Shown here piece after piece: positions 1-5,844 of a stretch of 6,257 bases of DNA (its first letter is position 1; every line of letters starts with the position of its first letter). The notes beneath the pieces were generated by a model. It was given only the letters and a program-made list of their open reading frames with translations, had not been told where the DNA came from and did no database searches. A program made the position numbers and the translations under genes. This stretch comes from Spirochaetia bacterium UBA6919 (GTDB lineage: Bacteria; Spirochaetota; UBA6919): positions 30,339-36,595 of the forward strand of contig DKAT01000025.1 in NCBI GenBank assembly GCA_002450905.1, in the 5' to 3' direction.

Positions 1-45
1 TGCTCCGCTTAATCCTGTGAACATGGGGTGTAGATTTATTTTCAT
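1..45 (-). CDS. 5' end of an unknown protein, leaving the window
   Basis: Read on the minus strand, an ATG at 45-43 opens a frame of 15 codons to the window edge, giving MKINLHPMFTGLSGA. A clean AAGGAG Shine-Dalgarno lies at 58-53, 7 bases upstream, which is the main reason to believe it. The gene is divergent from hicB, so the 46-224 region should hold promoters for both. I do not recognise the family from 15 residues and give no function. A chance start with a good ribosome binding site cannot be excluded. Confidence 0.55.
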   Translation of the reverse strand, partial: MKINLHPMFTGLSGA

Positions 46-157
46 TGTATTGCTCCTTATGATTAAATTAGATGAAATAAAATATGATTTCATGAAAATT
101 ATTTCGGGTGGGGGCTATTGAAATGATTATACCTCTGTCGAAAAATATTTAAAAAAA

Positions 158-188
158 TTGATATCTATTAGATATTCGTTTGTATATT
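158..188 (+). promoter_or_regulatory. Candidate hicBA promoter with palindromic operator
   Basis: A TTGATA -35-like hexamer at 158-163 is followed by AT-rich -10 candidates at 181-188 (TGTATA with a 17-base spacer, or TATATT with 19). A perfect palindrome, ATATCT-ATT-AGATAT at 161-175, overlaps the -35 box and the spacer. That is where an autoregulatory toxin-antitoxin operator is expected. The box assignments are weak by themselves because the region is very AT-rich; the palindrome is the firmer observation. Confidence 0.4.
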
Positions 189-224
189 TAAGAGTTAGTT
201 GAAACAATAATTTGGAGGCTCGAA

Positions 225-473
225 TTGGAATATTCTATTCTTTTTGAAAGACCTGTTGAAGATGAGAGTTTACCCGAAGGTTATTATTATGCTCATATCC
301 CTGCTCTAGATTTATGTACACATGGTTTGGGGATTGATGGGGCTAAGAAAGCTGCTATGGAGCTTATTATTGCCTGGGTAGAAGAAAAAAAAGCACACGG
401 AGAAAGTGTTCCTGTTGAAAAAGAATCTTTTTACAGTAAGATTGAAATTAGTGATGCCTTATTCAGCCAATGA
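225..473 (+). CDS. hicB: HicB-family antitoxin
   Basis: Predicted antitoxin of a type II HicAB module, which would bind and neutralise the HicA mRNA interferase. The 82-residue protein fits the HicB partial RNase H-like fold. It has an N-terminal strand, then GYYYAHIPALDLCTHG at about 20-35, matching the family's GGY-P-L-G-C-T-G pattern. An A-rich helix follows (about 39-55), then the typical GESVP segment near 59-63. There is no C-terminal HTH or ribbon-helix-helix extension, so it is a short HicB and may not bind DNA itself. The start is TTG at 225, chosen because GGAGG lies at 214-218, six bases upstream. The antitoxin is first in the operon, the reverse of the commoner hicA-hicB order, and its 3' end overlaps hicA by 20 bases. 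Confidence 0.85.
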   Translation: MEYSILFERPVEDESLPEGYYYAHIPALDLCTHGLGIDGAKKAAMELIIAWVEEKKAHGESVPVEKESFYSKIEISDALFSQ

Positions 474-660
474 AATTATTCATCAACTTAAACGGGCTGG
501 ATTTATAGAAGTAAGGCAAAATGGTTCCCATAAAGTATTTCGACATGAGGATGGAAGACAAACCTATGTTTCTGTTCATACAAAAGACGTCCCTAAGGGT
601 ACCTTCAGTAAGATCCTTAAACAAGCTAATATCCGTGTAGAAGAATTTGAACAACTCTAA
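454..660 (+). CDS. hicA: HicA-family mRNA interferase toxin
   Basis: Predicted HicA toxin, a small double-stranded-RNA-binding-fold ribonuclease that blocks translation by cutting mRNA. From the ATG at 454 it is 68 residues, normal for the family. The hallmarks are in order: a short helix ending LKRAGF (12-17), then VRQNGSH with the catalytic-type histidine at H26, then FRHEDGR, then VHTKDVPKGTFSKILKQA, which matches the family's H-x-KE-x(2)-G(T)-x(2)-IL-KQ signature. The frame stays open upstream to 406, but that extension lies inside hicB and is not family-like. An in-frame GTG at 451 is an alternative start. No strong Shine-Dalgarno precedes it, and the overlap with hicB suggests translational coupling. 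It appears intact. Confidence 0.88.
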   Translation: MPYSANEIIHQLKRAGFIEVRQNGSHKVFRHEDGRQTYVSVHTKDVPKGTFSKILKQANIRVEEFEQL

Positions 661-830
661 TTATTTATTATTTAATTCATAAGATTATGTTTCTATATTT
701 ATTTTATAATTTTTTTTACAAAGGTGATGAAAGGATCATAAGATAGTCGAAAACAATCAAAATATTGTATTGATAGATATTCTAATGATTATTGTAGGAT
801 TTAAAGTATTGAGATTTATTGAGGATTTAT

Positions 831-1598
831 ATGTCCCGGGTTGATGATGAGCGTTTTTTTAGTATGGCTGAGGTTTATGATCGGATGGTACAAACATTGG
901 TGCCGAATTATGATTTTCTTCAGGATGAGATGATTAAAACCCTTAGGATATCTGAATTCTCCCGTCCCGTGGTGGTTGATCTTGGGGGTGGGAGCGGGAT
1001 ATTTCTTGAGAAAATATTAAAAGCTAATCCAACGGCTTTTTGTTACTGGATTGATTATTCAGAGGACTTTTTAAAGGTAGCTCAGAAGAGGCTTTCTCCC
1101 TATAAGGATCGGGTACAGCTTCATCTAATACCTCTGGAAGACTCTTGGGAATCCCTTATCGATAGAGAAGTGAACTTTATTGTATCCATGTCTGTGATTC
1201 ATCATTTTGAAAATCACGAGAAGAAAGCCCTGTATGAACGCGGTTTTCATTTGTTAAAGAATGGTGGATGGCTTGTGAATATCGATGAGATGAAGACTTT
1301 GTATGATGATGCTTATATGAACAGCTTATATTACTGGCTTCAGCATGTGAAGGATGCTCAATCTTCTTTATCAGAGGGTGAAAGGGACTTTTATGATGAG
1401 TGGAATGTTTATTTTGAGCGGTGGAAAATCAGGAACGTTGACAAGATCCACGAAATTAAGCGGAAAGGGGATGATCTCCATGAGGATTTTGTTTTGCAAC
1501 TCAAATGGTTCAAGGAAATTGGATATCAGAATGTGGATCTCTTCTTAAAAGTTCATTTGTGGTGTGCTATTGGGGGACAGAAGAATAAAAATTACTAG
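831..1598 (+). CDS. Class I SAM-dependent methyltransferase
   Basis: The protein (255 residues) has a Rossmann-fold methyltransferase layout. Motif I is VVVDLGGGSG at 47-56, which binds S-adenosylmethionine. An acidic residue after strand 2 (D75 in YWIDYSEDF) would contact the ribose. A post-motif region, SMSVIHHF at 119-126, and the NGGW turn near 144-147 follow. The C-terminus, LKWFKEIGYQNVDLF...GG, resembles the closing helix and strand of small-molecule methyltransferases of the UbiE/CmoA-like superfamily. The substrate cannot be told. The start is ATG 831 with GAGG at 821-824, six bases away; an upstream in-frame TTG at 819 would place that site inside the gene. It stands alone between the hicBA pair and the IS element. 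It is probably cytoplasmic, as no signal or membrane segment is visible. Confidence 0.8.
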   Translation: MSRVDDERFFSMAEVYDRMVQTLVPNYDFLQDEMIKTLRISEFSRPVVVDLGGGSGIFLEKILKANPTAFCYWIDYSEDFLKVAQKRLSPYKDRVQLHLIPLEDSWESLIDREVNFIVSMSVIHHFENHEKKALYERGFHLLKNGGWLVNIDEMKTLYDDAYMNSLYYWLQHVKDAQSSLSEGERDFYDEWNVYFERWKIRNVDKIHEIKRKGDDLHEDFVLQLKWFKEIGYQNVDLFLKVHLWCAIGGQKNKNY

Positions 1599-1658
1599 AA
1601 ATAATAAATATGGTATTTTACTTAGTTTTTCAACTACTAATTCAAAATTCCCTATAGT

Positions 1659-1661
1659 GTA
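1659..1661. repeat. Left target-site duplication (GTA) of the IS3 element
   Basis: GTA directly precedes the left inverted repeat and matches GTA at 2938-2940 directly after the right one. A 3-bp duplication is usual for several IS3-family subgroups. A three-base match could be chance, but it falls exactly where the TG...CA ends predict. Confidence 0.75.
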
Positions 1662-1697
1662 TGGAGTGAACCCCAAATTTGAGACAGGAAGTTAAGC
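1662..1697 (+). repeat. Left terminal inverted repeat of the IS
   Basis: This stretch matches the reverse complement of 2902-2937 at 27 of 36 positions. Conserved blocks are the outer TG-AGTG-ACCCCAAA and the inner AAGTTAAGC. The centre is diverged, as is normal for IS3-family ends. Confidence 0.88.
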
Positions 1698-1723
1698 GAC
1701 GATAATGTAAATTGAGGTAAATT

Positions 1724-2014
1724 ATGGATAAAACGAGACGTCGCTTTAGTAAAGAGTTTAAATTAAAGCTTTTAAGTGAATTGGCAAGTGGAAAATCTGT
1801 TCCCTATCTATCCAGGGAATATGAAATCCATCCAGGTCAAATCAATAAATGGAACAGTGAATTAAAAAAATATGGCGAAAAAGCATTCGGTGGGAACGGC
1901 AAGTTATTCAAAGATGAGTCAAAAATGGCTGAACTGGAAAGAAAAGTAGGACAACTGACCATGGAAAACGACCTTTTAAAAAAAGCCATCATGAACTTAA
2001 AGTACGACAAATAG
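1724..2014 (+). CDS. IS3-family OrfA, DNA-binding part of the transposase
   Basis: OrfA (96 residues) supplies sequence-specific binding to the IS ends and is joined to OrfB by -1 frameshifting to make the full transposase. The N-terminus, KTRRRFSKEFKLKLLSELA, and the region of about 10-50 form the family helix-turn-helix (recognition region SVPYLSREYEIHPGQINKW). A leucine zipper follows with leucines exactly seven apart at 71, 78, 85 and 92, the known OrfA multimerisation motif. The start is ATG 1724 with GAGG at 1714-1717, six bases upstream. Its TAG stop overlaps the GTG of orfB by one base. It appears intact. Confidence 0.92.
   Translation: MDKTRRRFSKEFKLKLLSELASGKSVPYLSREYEIHPGQINKWNSELKKYGEKAFGGNGKLFKDESKMAELERKVGQLTMENDLLKKAIMNLKYDK
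1978..1984 (+). promoter_or_regulatory. Programmed -1 frameshift heptamer A_AAA_AAA
   Basis: Seven adenines sit in orfA phase as the third base of TTA followed by AAA AAA, then GCC. A -1 slip here continues in the orfB frame, which is open from this point through the orfB start. The result is an OrfAB fusion of about 394 residues. A-rich heptamers near the end of orfA are the established frameshift signal of IS3-family elements. I did not identify a downstream stimulatory hairpin. Confidence 0.75.
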
Positions 2015-2907
2015 TGCCTGGATCAAAGATATATAAGGATCATATTGTGAAAACAATTTATAACAAAAGATCTCATAATATCACCAGGCTCTGCTCCCTG
2101 TTCAGTATATCAAATGTAGAGTATTACAGGCTTCTTAAAAAGGATTTGAAGGGGTGCAATCTCCCAAAGGATGGATTGAAAGATAAAATCGAGGATGTGA
2201 TTCTCAAATACCCTTATTACGGCTATAGAAGAGTCACAAAAATATTACAAAACAAGGGTGAAAACATAAATCACAAGAAAGTTCTTAAGATAATGCGTTT
2301 GAATGGTCTGTTGTGTAAACGCAAAAGGCGTTTTACAAGAACCACAGACTCCAATCACGGCTTAAAGATTTATCCGAATCTGACTAAAGACGTAAAATTA
2401 AGTCATACAAATCAGTTATGGGCAAGTGATATCACCTATATCTGGATATCCAAACGATTTTATTATCTTGCTGTGGTACTGGATGTGCATAGCAGGATGT
2501 GTGTTGGATATAGTCTTGGAGATAGTTTGGAAAGTCAATTGGTTTTATCTGCACTTAAGAAAGCGGTTTTAGGTCGTGAAATAAATAGAGGTCTTGTTCA
2601 TCACTCGGATCGTGGGGTTCAGTATGCATCAAAGGATTATATAAAATTACTTAAGGATCATGGAATATCAATTAGCATGAGTAGAAAAGCAAATCCCTAT
2701 GATAATGCTTATTGTGAAAGTTTCATAAAGACATTGAAGTATGAGGAGGTATATCAAAAGGAGTACCAGAGCCTTGATGAGGCAAGAGAAAGCATAGAAC
2801 ACTATATTGAAAAAGAATACAATGAAAAGCGTATTCATTCATCCATTGGATACATGTCACCAATGGATTTTGAAAAAACATTGACAAAACAAGAACAACA
2901 TGCTTAA
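2014..2907 (+). CDS. IS3-family OrfB, DDE catalytic part of the transposase
   Basis: OrfB (297 residues) carries the rve integrase fold that cuts and joins DNA at the IS ends. An HTH_21-like region lies at about 50-100 (YPYYGYRRVTKIL, then LKIMRLNGL). The catalytic triad is D139 in LWASDITYI, D199 in HHSDRGVQY and E235 in NAYCESFIKTLK. D199 and E235 are separated by exactly 35 residues, the DD(35)E signature. Downstream YNEKRIHSSIGYMSP is the family's C-terminal hallmark. The listed start is GTG 2014, overlapping the orfA TAG. The main product is probably the OrfAB fusion made through the A7 site. The stop codon lies within the right inverted repeat. It appears intact. Confidence 0.94.
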   Translation: MPGSKIYKDHIVKTIYNKRSHNITRLCSLFSISNVEYYRLLKKDLKGCNLPKDGLKDKIEDVILKYPYYGYRRVTKILQNKGENINHKKVLKIMRLNGLLCKRKRRFTRTTDSNHGLKIYPNLTKDVKLSHTNQLWASDITYIWISKRFYYLAVVLDVHSRMCVGYSLGDSLESQLVLSALKKAVLGREINRGLVHHSDRGVQYASKDYIKLLKDHGISISMSRKANPYDNAYCESFIKTLKYEEVYQKEYQSLDEARESIEHYIEKEYNEKRIHSSIGYMSPMDFEKTLTKQEQHA

Positions 2908-2937
2908 CTTAGTGTACACACTTTGGGGTGCACTTCA
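2902..2937 (-). repeat. Right terminal inverted repeat of the IS
   Basis: Partner of the repeat at 1662-1697. It ends ...TTCA and includes the orfB stop codon, so the transposase reading frame runs into the transposase binding site. Confidence 0.88.
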
Positions 2938-2940
2938 GTA
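2938..2940. repeat. Right target-site duplication (GTA) of the IS3 element
   Basis: Direct copy of the GTA at 1659-1661, immediately outside the right end of the IS. Confidence 0.75.
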
Positions 2941-2987
2941 CTTTGAATAAAAATAAAAAAATTGTAACTTTGAAAAAAAAATGTAAA

Positions 2988-3015
2988 TTGATAATTATAT
3001 TGTGCTTATTATTTA
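2988..3015 (+). promoter_or_regulatory. Weak candidate promoter for the nuclease-SIR2 pair
   Basis: TTGATA at 2988-2993 is followed, after a 16-base spacer, by TATTTA at 3010-3015. It lies about 30 bases before the nuclease start, downstream of the IS. The pair could therefore keep its own promoter despite the insertion. The region is almost pure A/T, so chance matches are likely. Confidence 0.3.
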
Positions 3016-3045
3016 AATAAACTAATAGTAATGTAGGAATAAGAT

Positions 3046-4059
3046 ATGAATATTTTTGGAAATGGAACGAAATATCAAGAATTACAATATTCCTTAGAAG
3101 AAGATTTTGAAAATGATATTGCTTTTAACCATAAAATCTTTTTTGGTCAGAAAACTATCTACATTGATGCTAAAAAGAAAATTGAGTCAAAATCTTTAGG
3201 TGGTACAATACCTGATGGATTTTTCTTTGACATTTCAGATTTTAATGATCCTCAATTTTATTTGGTAGAAGTAGAACTATCAAAACATAGCTTTTTTAAT
3301 CATATTTTCCCTCAAATTACTAAATTCTTTGCATTTTTTAATAATCATAAAACTCAAAAATCGTTAGTTGATAAGCTATTTTCCATTATTAATACAGATG
3401 AAAAATTAAAAAAAGAGTTTAGAAAAAATATAGGTAATCATGAGATTTATAAGTTTATTAGTGATGTGATAGAAAATAGCCAAAACATTTTATTGATTTT
3501 AGATAATGATATGGTACAATTGCCAGAAATAATGGAAACATATTCTGACACATGGGGAAGAATGGTTAAATATTTAATTATAAAGAAATATATAAACCAA
3601 GATAATGTAATCTATACATTACATCCTGATTACGAAATACTTGAATATTTCCTAGATAATACTGATTCTGAAAATAGTGAAAATGAAAACAAATATTCTG
3701 AGGAATTTCATCTCGAAAAAGTTAATGATGAAGTTAAAGCTATTTACTATCAGTTAAGAAATAATATATTAGAGATTGACAGTAAATTAATCTTTAATCC
3801 TCAAAAGTATTATGTTTCCGTAAAGTCATCACGAAATATTGTATATTTTAAATTCAGAAAGAAAAAACTTAGAGTTATCATCATGTTAGAGGAATCTGAA
3901 ATTAAAAAGTATATAAAAAAATATACCATTCAAACACTATCTAGTTCTGTACAAAACTTTTATAATGGTTCTTGCGCAGCCGTTGATGTTGATCATGCAA
4001 ATAATTTAGAGGAAATAATAAAATGTATTAATCTATTAATCAATGTTGATAAAATATGA
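3046..4059 (+). CDS. Predicted PD-(D/E)xK nuclease with DUF5655-like C-terminus
   Basis: A 337-residue soluble protein with two apparent domains. The N-terminal part (about 15-110) has LEEDF, then GGTIPDGFFFD with D57, then FYLVEVEL with E75 and E77, then FPQITKFFAFF. This is the D...ExE/K arrangement of PD-(D/E)xK-type nucleases, with E77 where lysine is commoner. A helical middle and a polar linker (about 204-220, rich in N, E and S) follow. The C-terminal part (about 222-333; KYYVSVKSSRNIVYFKFRKKKLRVII then a closing helix) resembles DUF5655, a small domain often attached to nuclease-like proteins. The start is ATG 3046 with AGGA at 3035-3038, seven bases upstream. The SIR2-family gene begins 51 bases after its stop in the same direction, so the two are probably co-transcribed. 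Role inferred: nucleic-acid cleavage or sensing in a defence pair. Family assignment is from memory of motifs, not a search. Confidence 0.62.
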   Translation: MNIFGNGTKYQELQYSLEEDFENDIAFNHKIFFGQKTIYIDAKKKIESKSLGGTIPDGFFFDISDFNDPQFYLVEVELSKHSFFNHIFPQITKFFAFFNNHKTQKSLVDKLFSIINTDEKLKKEFRKNIGNHEIYKFISDVIENSQNILLILDNDMVQLPEIMETYSDTWGRMVKYLIIKKYINQDNVIYTLHPDYEILEYFLDNTDSENSENENKYSEEFHLEKVNDEVKAIYYQLRNNILEIDSKLIFNPQKYYVSVKSSRNIVYFKFRKKKLRVIIMLEESEIKKYIKKYTIQTLSSSVQNFYNGSCAAVDVDHANNLEEIIKCINLLINVDKI

Positions 4060-4110
4060 TAATTGGAGATGAAGCTTTATAATGCACTCAATAATATTTA
4101 GGTTAGTATT

Positions 4111-5140
4111 ATGAAAAAAATACTCGTTTTACTGGAGCTGGAATATGTTCTCCTTTAAATTTACCTGTTACAACAGGTTTTACAAATGTTATTCAAAGTG
4201 GTCATGATGAAATTAAAAGGCCTCTTATGATTTTTTTAAATAAAAACAAAAATGACATTGAACATGTTTTATACACACTGGAAGAATTTATAAAACCAAC
4301 TTCTGAAAACTTCAATAGTTATATATTAACAGAGTTGTGTAATAAAAATAAAGCTAACTCTCATCAATATATTTCTAATTTACAAGAACACGCAACTAGG
4401 TTTGTTACTATAATAAAAAAACAGAAATATATAATATTTTAAGAAATTTTGATCATGAAACTGCTTATAATTTATATAGTAGACTTATCAAAGAAATTAA
4501 AACAACTTATCAACATTGCTCAATTTCTTTTTTCACAACAAATTATGATTTAACTTTTGAGAATAGTTTTTACGAATATAAGAACGAGTTAGAAAAATTA
4601 GGTATCAAAGACATTTTATTTGGATTTAAATTAATTTTAGGAAAACAAATATTTGATCCAGAAGAAAATTATAATTGGGAAGAAGATAAAATTGAATATC
4701 TGAAATTACATGGTTCTCTGGACTGGCATTATGATGGGCATGGAATAACTAAATCAGGTGCTAATACTACACCAGCTAAACCTGATGAATCTCCATTACT
4801 TTATCCTGGACAGAAAGGGATTCCAAAACAAAAACCTTTCAAAACTCTCCATGATAAACTATATCAGCGATTAATTCGAGCAGATGTTGTTTTAATCATT
4901 GGATTCGCTTTTAGAGATATTGCCATTAGTAGAATCTTTGAAAACGCACTATTAACTAATGAGAATTTAACTATTCACTATTTAAACAAATGTACTATGA
5001 ATGAACTTCCAGATGATTCTTTATTAAGCAACATAAATAAAAGTAAGAATTTTCATTACCATGAAAAAGGAATTGAGATTAACGAAAATCCTTTAAATCT
5101 TGCAGAATTAATTAAATTACAGGAAGAGAATTCTCGGTAA
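4111..5140 (+). pseudogene. SIR2-family NADase-like gene, split by two frameshifts
   Basis: Restoring one base at each of two homopolymer runs gives a continuous protein of 343 residues. Corrected numbering: VFTGAG...SPLNLPVTTGF (6-24) is the SIR2 NAD-binding motif GAG-x-S-x-P-x-x-x-F. TTNYD (143-147, N145 and D147) is the catalytic NYD motif. HGSLDW (201-206) carries the SIR2 histidine. LIIGFAFRD (262-270) is the late NAD-binding segment of SIR2-like defence proteins. Break 1 is at 4127-4130, where T4 should be T5. Break 2 is at 4415-4421, where A7 should be A8. After break 2 the frame is open to TAA 5138-5140, about 240 codons, with no usable start until far downstream. The start is ATG 4111, with AGG eight bases upstream. 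Such proteins typically hydrolyse NAD+ in abortive-infection defence. Sequence error, real inactivation, or recoding at break 2 are all possible; the family call is stronger than the pseudogene call. Confidence 0.8.
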
Positions 5141-5202
5141 TTATTTTTGTAGCTACCCAGAAGTTTGATCAGTAGTTGCTGATTAGAGTAATAAAGGAAA
5201 TT

Positions 5203-5406
5203 ATGGAACATTATATGGATGGAAAAAATAGATCAAATATAAAATCAGGTCTAAAAGTGAAAATTGTTTTGAAACATGATCAGAAAAGCGGTAAATTAAC
5301 AGAAGGAATAGTAAAGGATATCCTGACCAAATCTCAAACTCATCCGCATGGAATAAAGGTACGGACAACCTGTGGAGATGTGGGTCGTGTAAAAGAGATT
5401 TGTTAA
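5203..5406 (+). CDS. ywbE: YwbE-family protein, function unknown
   Basis: A small protein of 67 residues matching the conserved YwbE family. The recognisable blocks are MDGKNRSNIKSGLKVKIVLK, then DQKSGKLTEGIVKDILT, then THPHGIKVR, then GDVGRVKEI at the end. The repeated short strands and glycines suggest a small beta-barrel. The biochemical role is unknown to me. Start choice: ATG 5203 has AAAGGA at 5193-5198, four bases upstream; ATG 5215 (at MDGKN) is where many family members begin and is the alternative. It follows the SIR2 gene by 62 bases in the same direction. It is a widespread housekeeping-type gene, so it probably marks resumption of the ordinary genome rather than part of the defence pair. 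Confidence 0.85.
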   Translation: MEHYMDGKNRSNIKSGLKVKIVLKHDQKSGKLTEGIVKDILTKSQTHPHGIKVRTTCGDVGRVKEIC

Positions 5407-5495
5407 TGACAATATTTGTAAAGGATATAATTGTAGTGAGTTTGAGATGTAGAATCGAATTTATAAAACTATTGAAATTAAATATAACAGGGGGT

Positions 5496-5535
5496 TTCCC
5501 TCACCCCAACCCTCTCCCAGAGGGCGAGGGAGTGA
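5496..5535. repeat. GC-rich palindromic intergenic repeat
   Basis: CCCTC-T-CCC (5510-5518) pairs with GGG-C-GAGGG (5522-5530) around a three-base AGA loop: eight base pairs with one mismatch. TCAC (5501-5504) and GTGA (5532-5535) add an outer bulged stem. It stands out sharply from the AT-rich surroundings. Elements of the form CCCTCACCCC-AACCCTCTCCC...GAGGG are dispersed in many bacterial genomes, and their translation gives the familiar HPNPLPEGEG peptide. No T-run follows, so it is not a standard terminator. Confidence 0.75.
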
Positions 5536-5585
5536 TTTGGAAATATTTATTTAAGTTGGTGTTGAATTGGGGTGGTGGTTGTCGA

Positions 5586-5602
5586 GGAGATTGGGATTGT
5601 GG
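5586..5602 (+). repeat. G-rich direct repeat, copy 1
   Basis: This 17-base stretch, centred on GGGATTGTGG, matches 6131-6147 at 15 of 17 positions. The copies lie on either side of the second toxin-antitoxin cassette in the same orientation. Confidence 0.55.
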
Positions 5603-5655
5603 GGGATTTTATGGAATCAAAATTATTTGATCGATAATAGTAAAGGAGATTGATT

Positions 5656-5844
5656 ATGCCTGAAATCCAAATTAGTATCGAAAGTCTTTCTGAAAGTATT
5701 AAAGGACTCAAGCCAGAAGAACTGGAATCCCTTATCCTTTCTTTGTGCGATGAGGGTGAAAAATTATTATCAAGGAAAAAAGAACTTCAAAATAAAAAAA
5801 TACAGACCCTCACCAGAAAAGAAGTTTTTGATGTATCAAGATGA
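5656..5844 (+). CDS. Putative antitoxin partnered with the RelE-like toxin
   Basis: A 62-residue protein, mostly predicted helical, with LKPEELESLILSLCDEGEKLLSRKKEL in the middle and a basic tail. I do not recognise a named antitoxin family in it. The antitoxin role is inferred from its small size and its 14-base overlap with a downstream RelE/ParE-type frame. The start is ATG 5656, seven bases after an AAAGGAG site at 5642-5648; an in-frame TTG at 5650 sits too close to that site. No obvious DNA-binding domain is visible. Wrong assignment as a generic small helical protein is possible. Confidence 0.65.
   Translation: MPEIQISIESLSESIKGLKPEELESLILSLCDEGEKLLSRKKELQNKKIQTLTRKEVFDVSR

Larger units (their letters stand above)
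1662..2937 (+). mobile_element. Complete IS3-family insertion sequence, 1276 bp
   Basis: Every part of an intact IS3-family element is present: ends starting TG and closing CA, imperfect 36-bp terminal inverted repeats, two overlapping frames orfA and orfB with orfB in the -1 frame, an A7 heptamer near the end of orfA, and a 3-bp duplication outside each end. Both frames are open and the DDE residues are present, so it may be active. It landed between the methyltransferase and the nuclease genes without breaking a recognisable frame; removing it leaves about 170 bases between those genes. Assignment to a named IS or subgroup needs a database comparison. Confidence 0.93.

Noticed and set aside
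463..654. Minus-strand open frame of 63 codons
   Set aside because: It lies opposite hicA, which has clear family motifs, and shows no motif of its own.
661..830. Terminator or promoter in the gap between hicA and the methyltransferase
   Set aside because: There is a T8 run near 711-718 but no stable hairpin before it, and the promoter-like hexamers (TTGTAT, TTGATA around 765-775) lack a convincing -10 at the right distance.
1354..1548. Open frame of 64 codons in another phase
   Set aside because: It is a shadow inside the methyltransferase gene with no recognisable features.
4069..4101. Short frame MKLYNALNNI just before the SIR2 gene, considered as a leader peptide
   Set aside because: The ATG touches the GGAG directly, leaving no spacing for initiation, and ten codons without further structure are not supportable.
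5400..5630. Open frame of 76 codons containing HPNPLPEGEG
   Set aside because: The peptide is the translation of the palindromic intergenic repeat at 5496-5535; the start overlaps the ywbE end and has no ribosome binding site.
5610..5638. Promoter TATGGA / GATAAT for the second toxin-antitoxin pair
   Set aside because: The -35 match is poor and the implied transcript start would fall inside the ribosome binding site.
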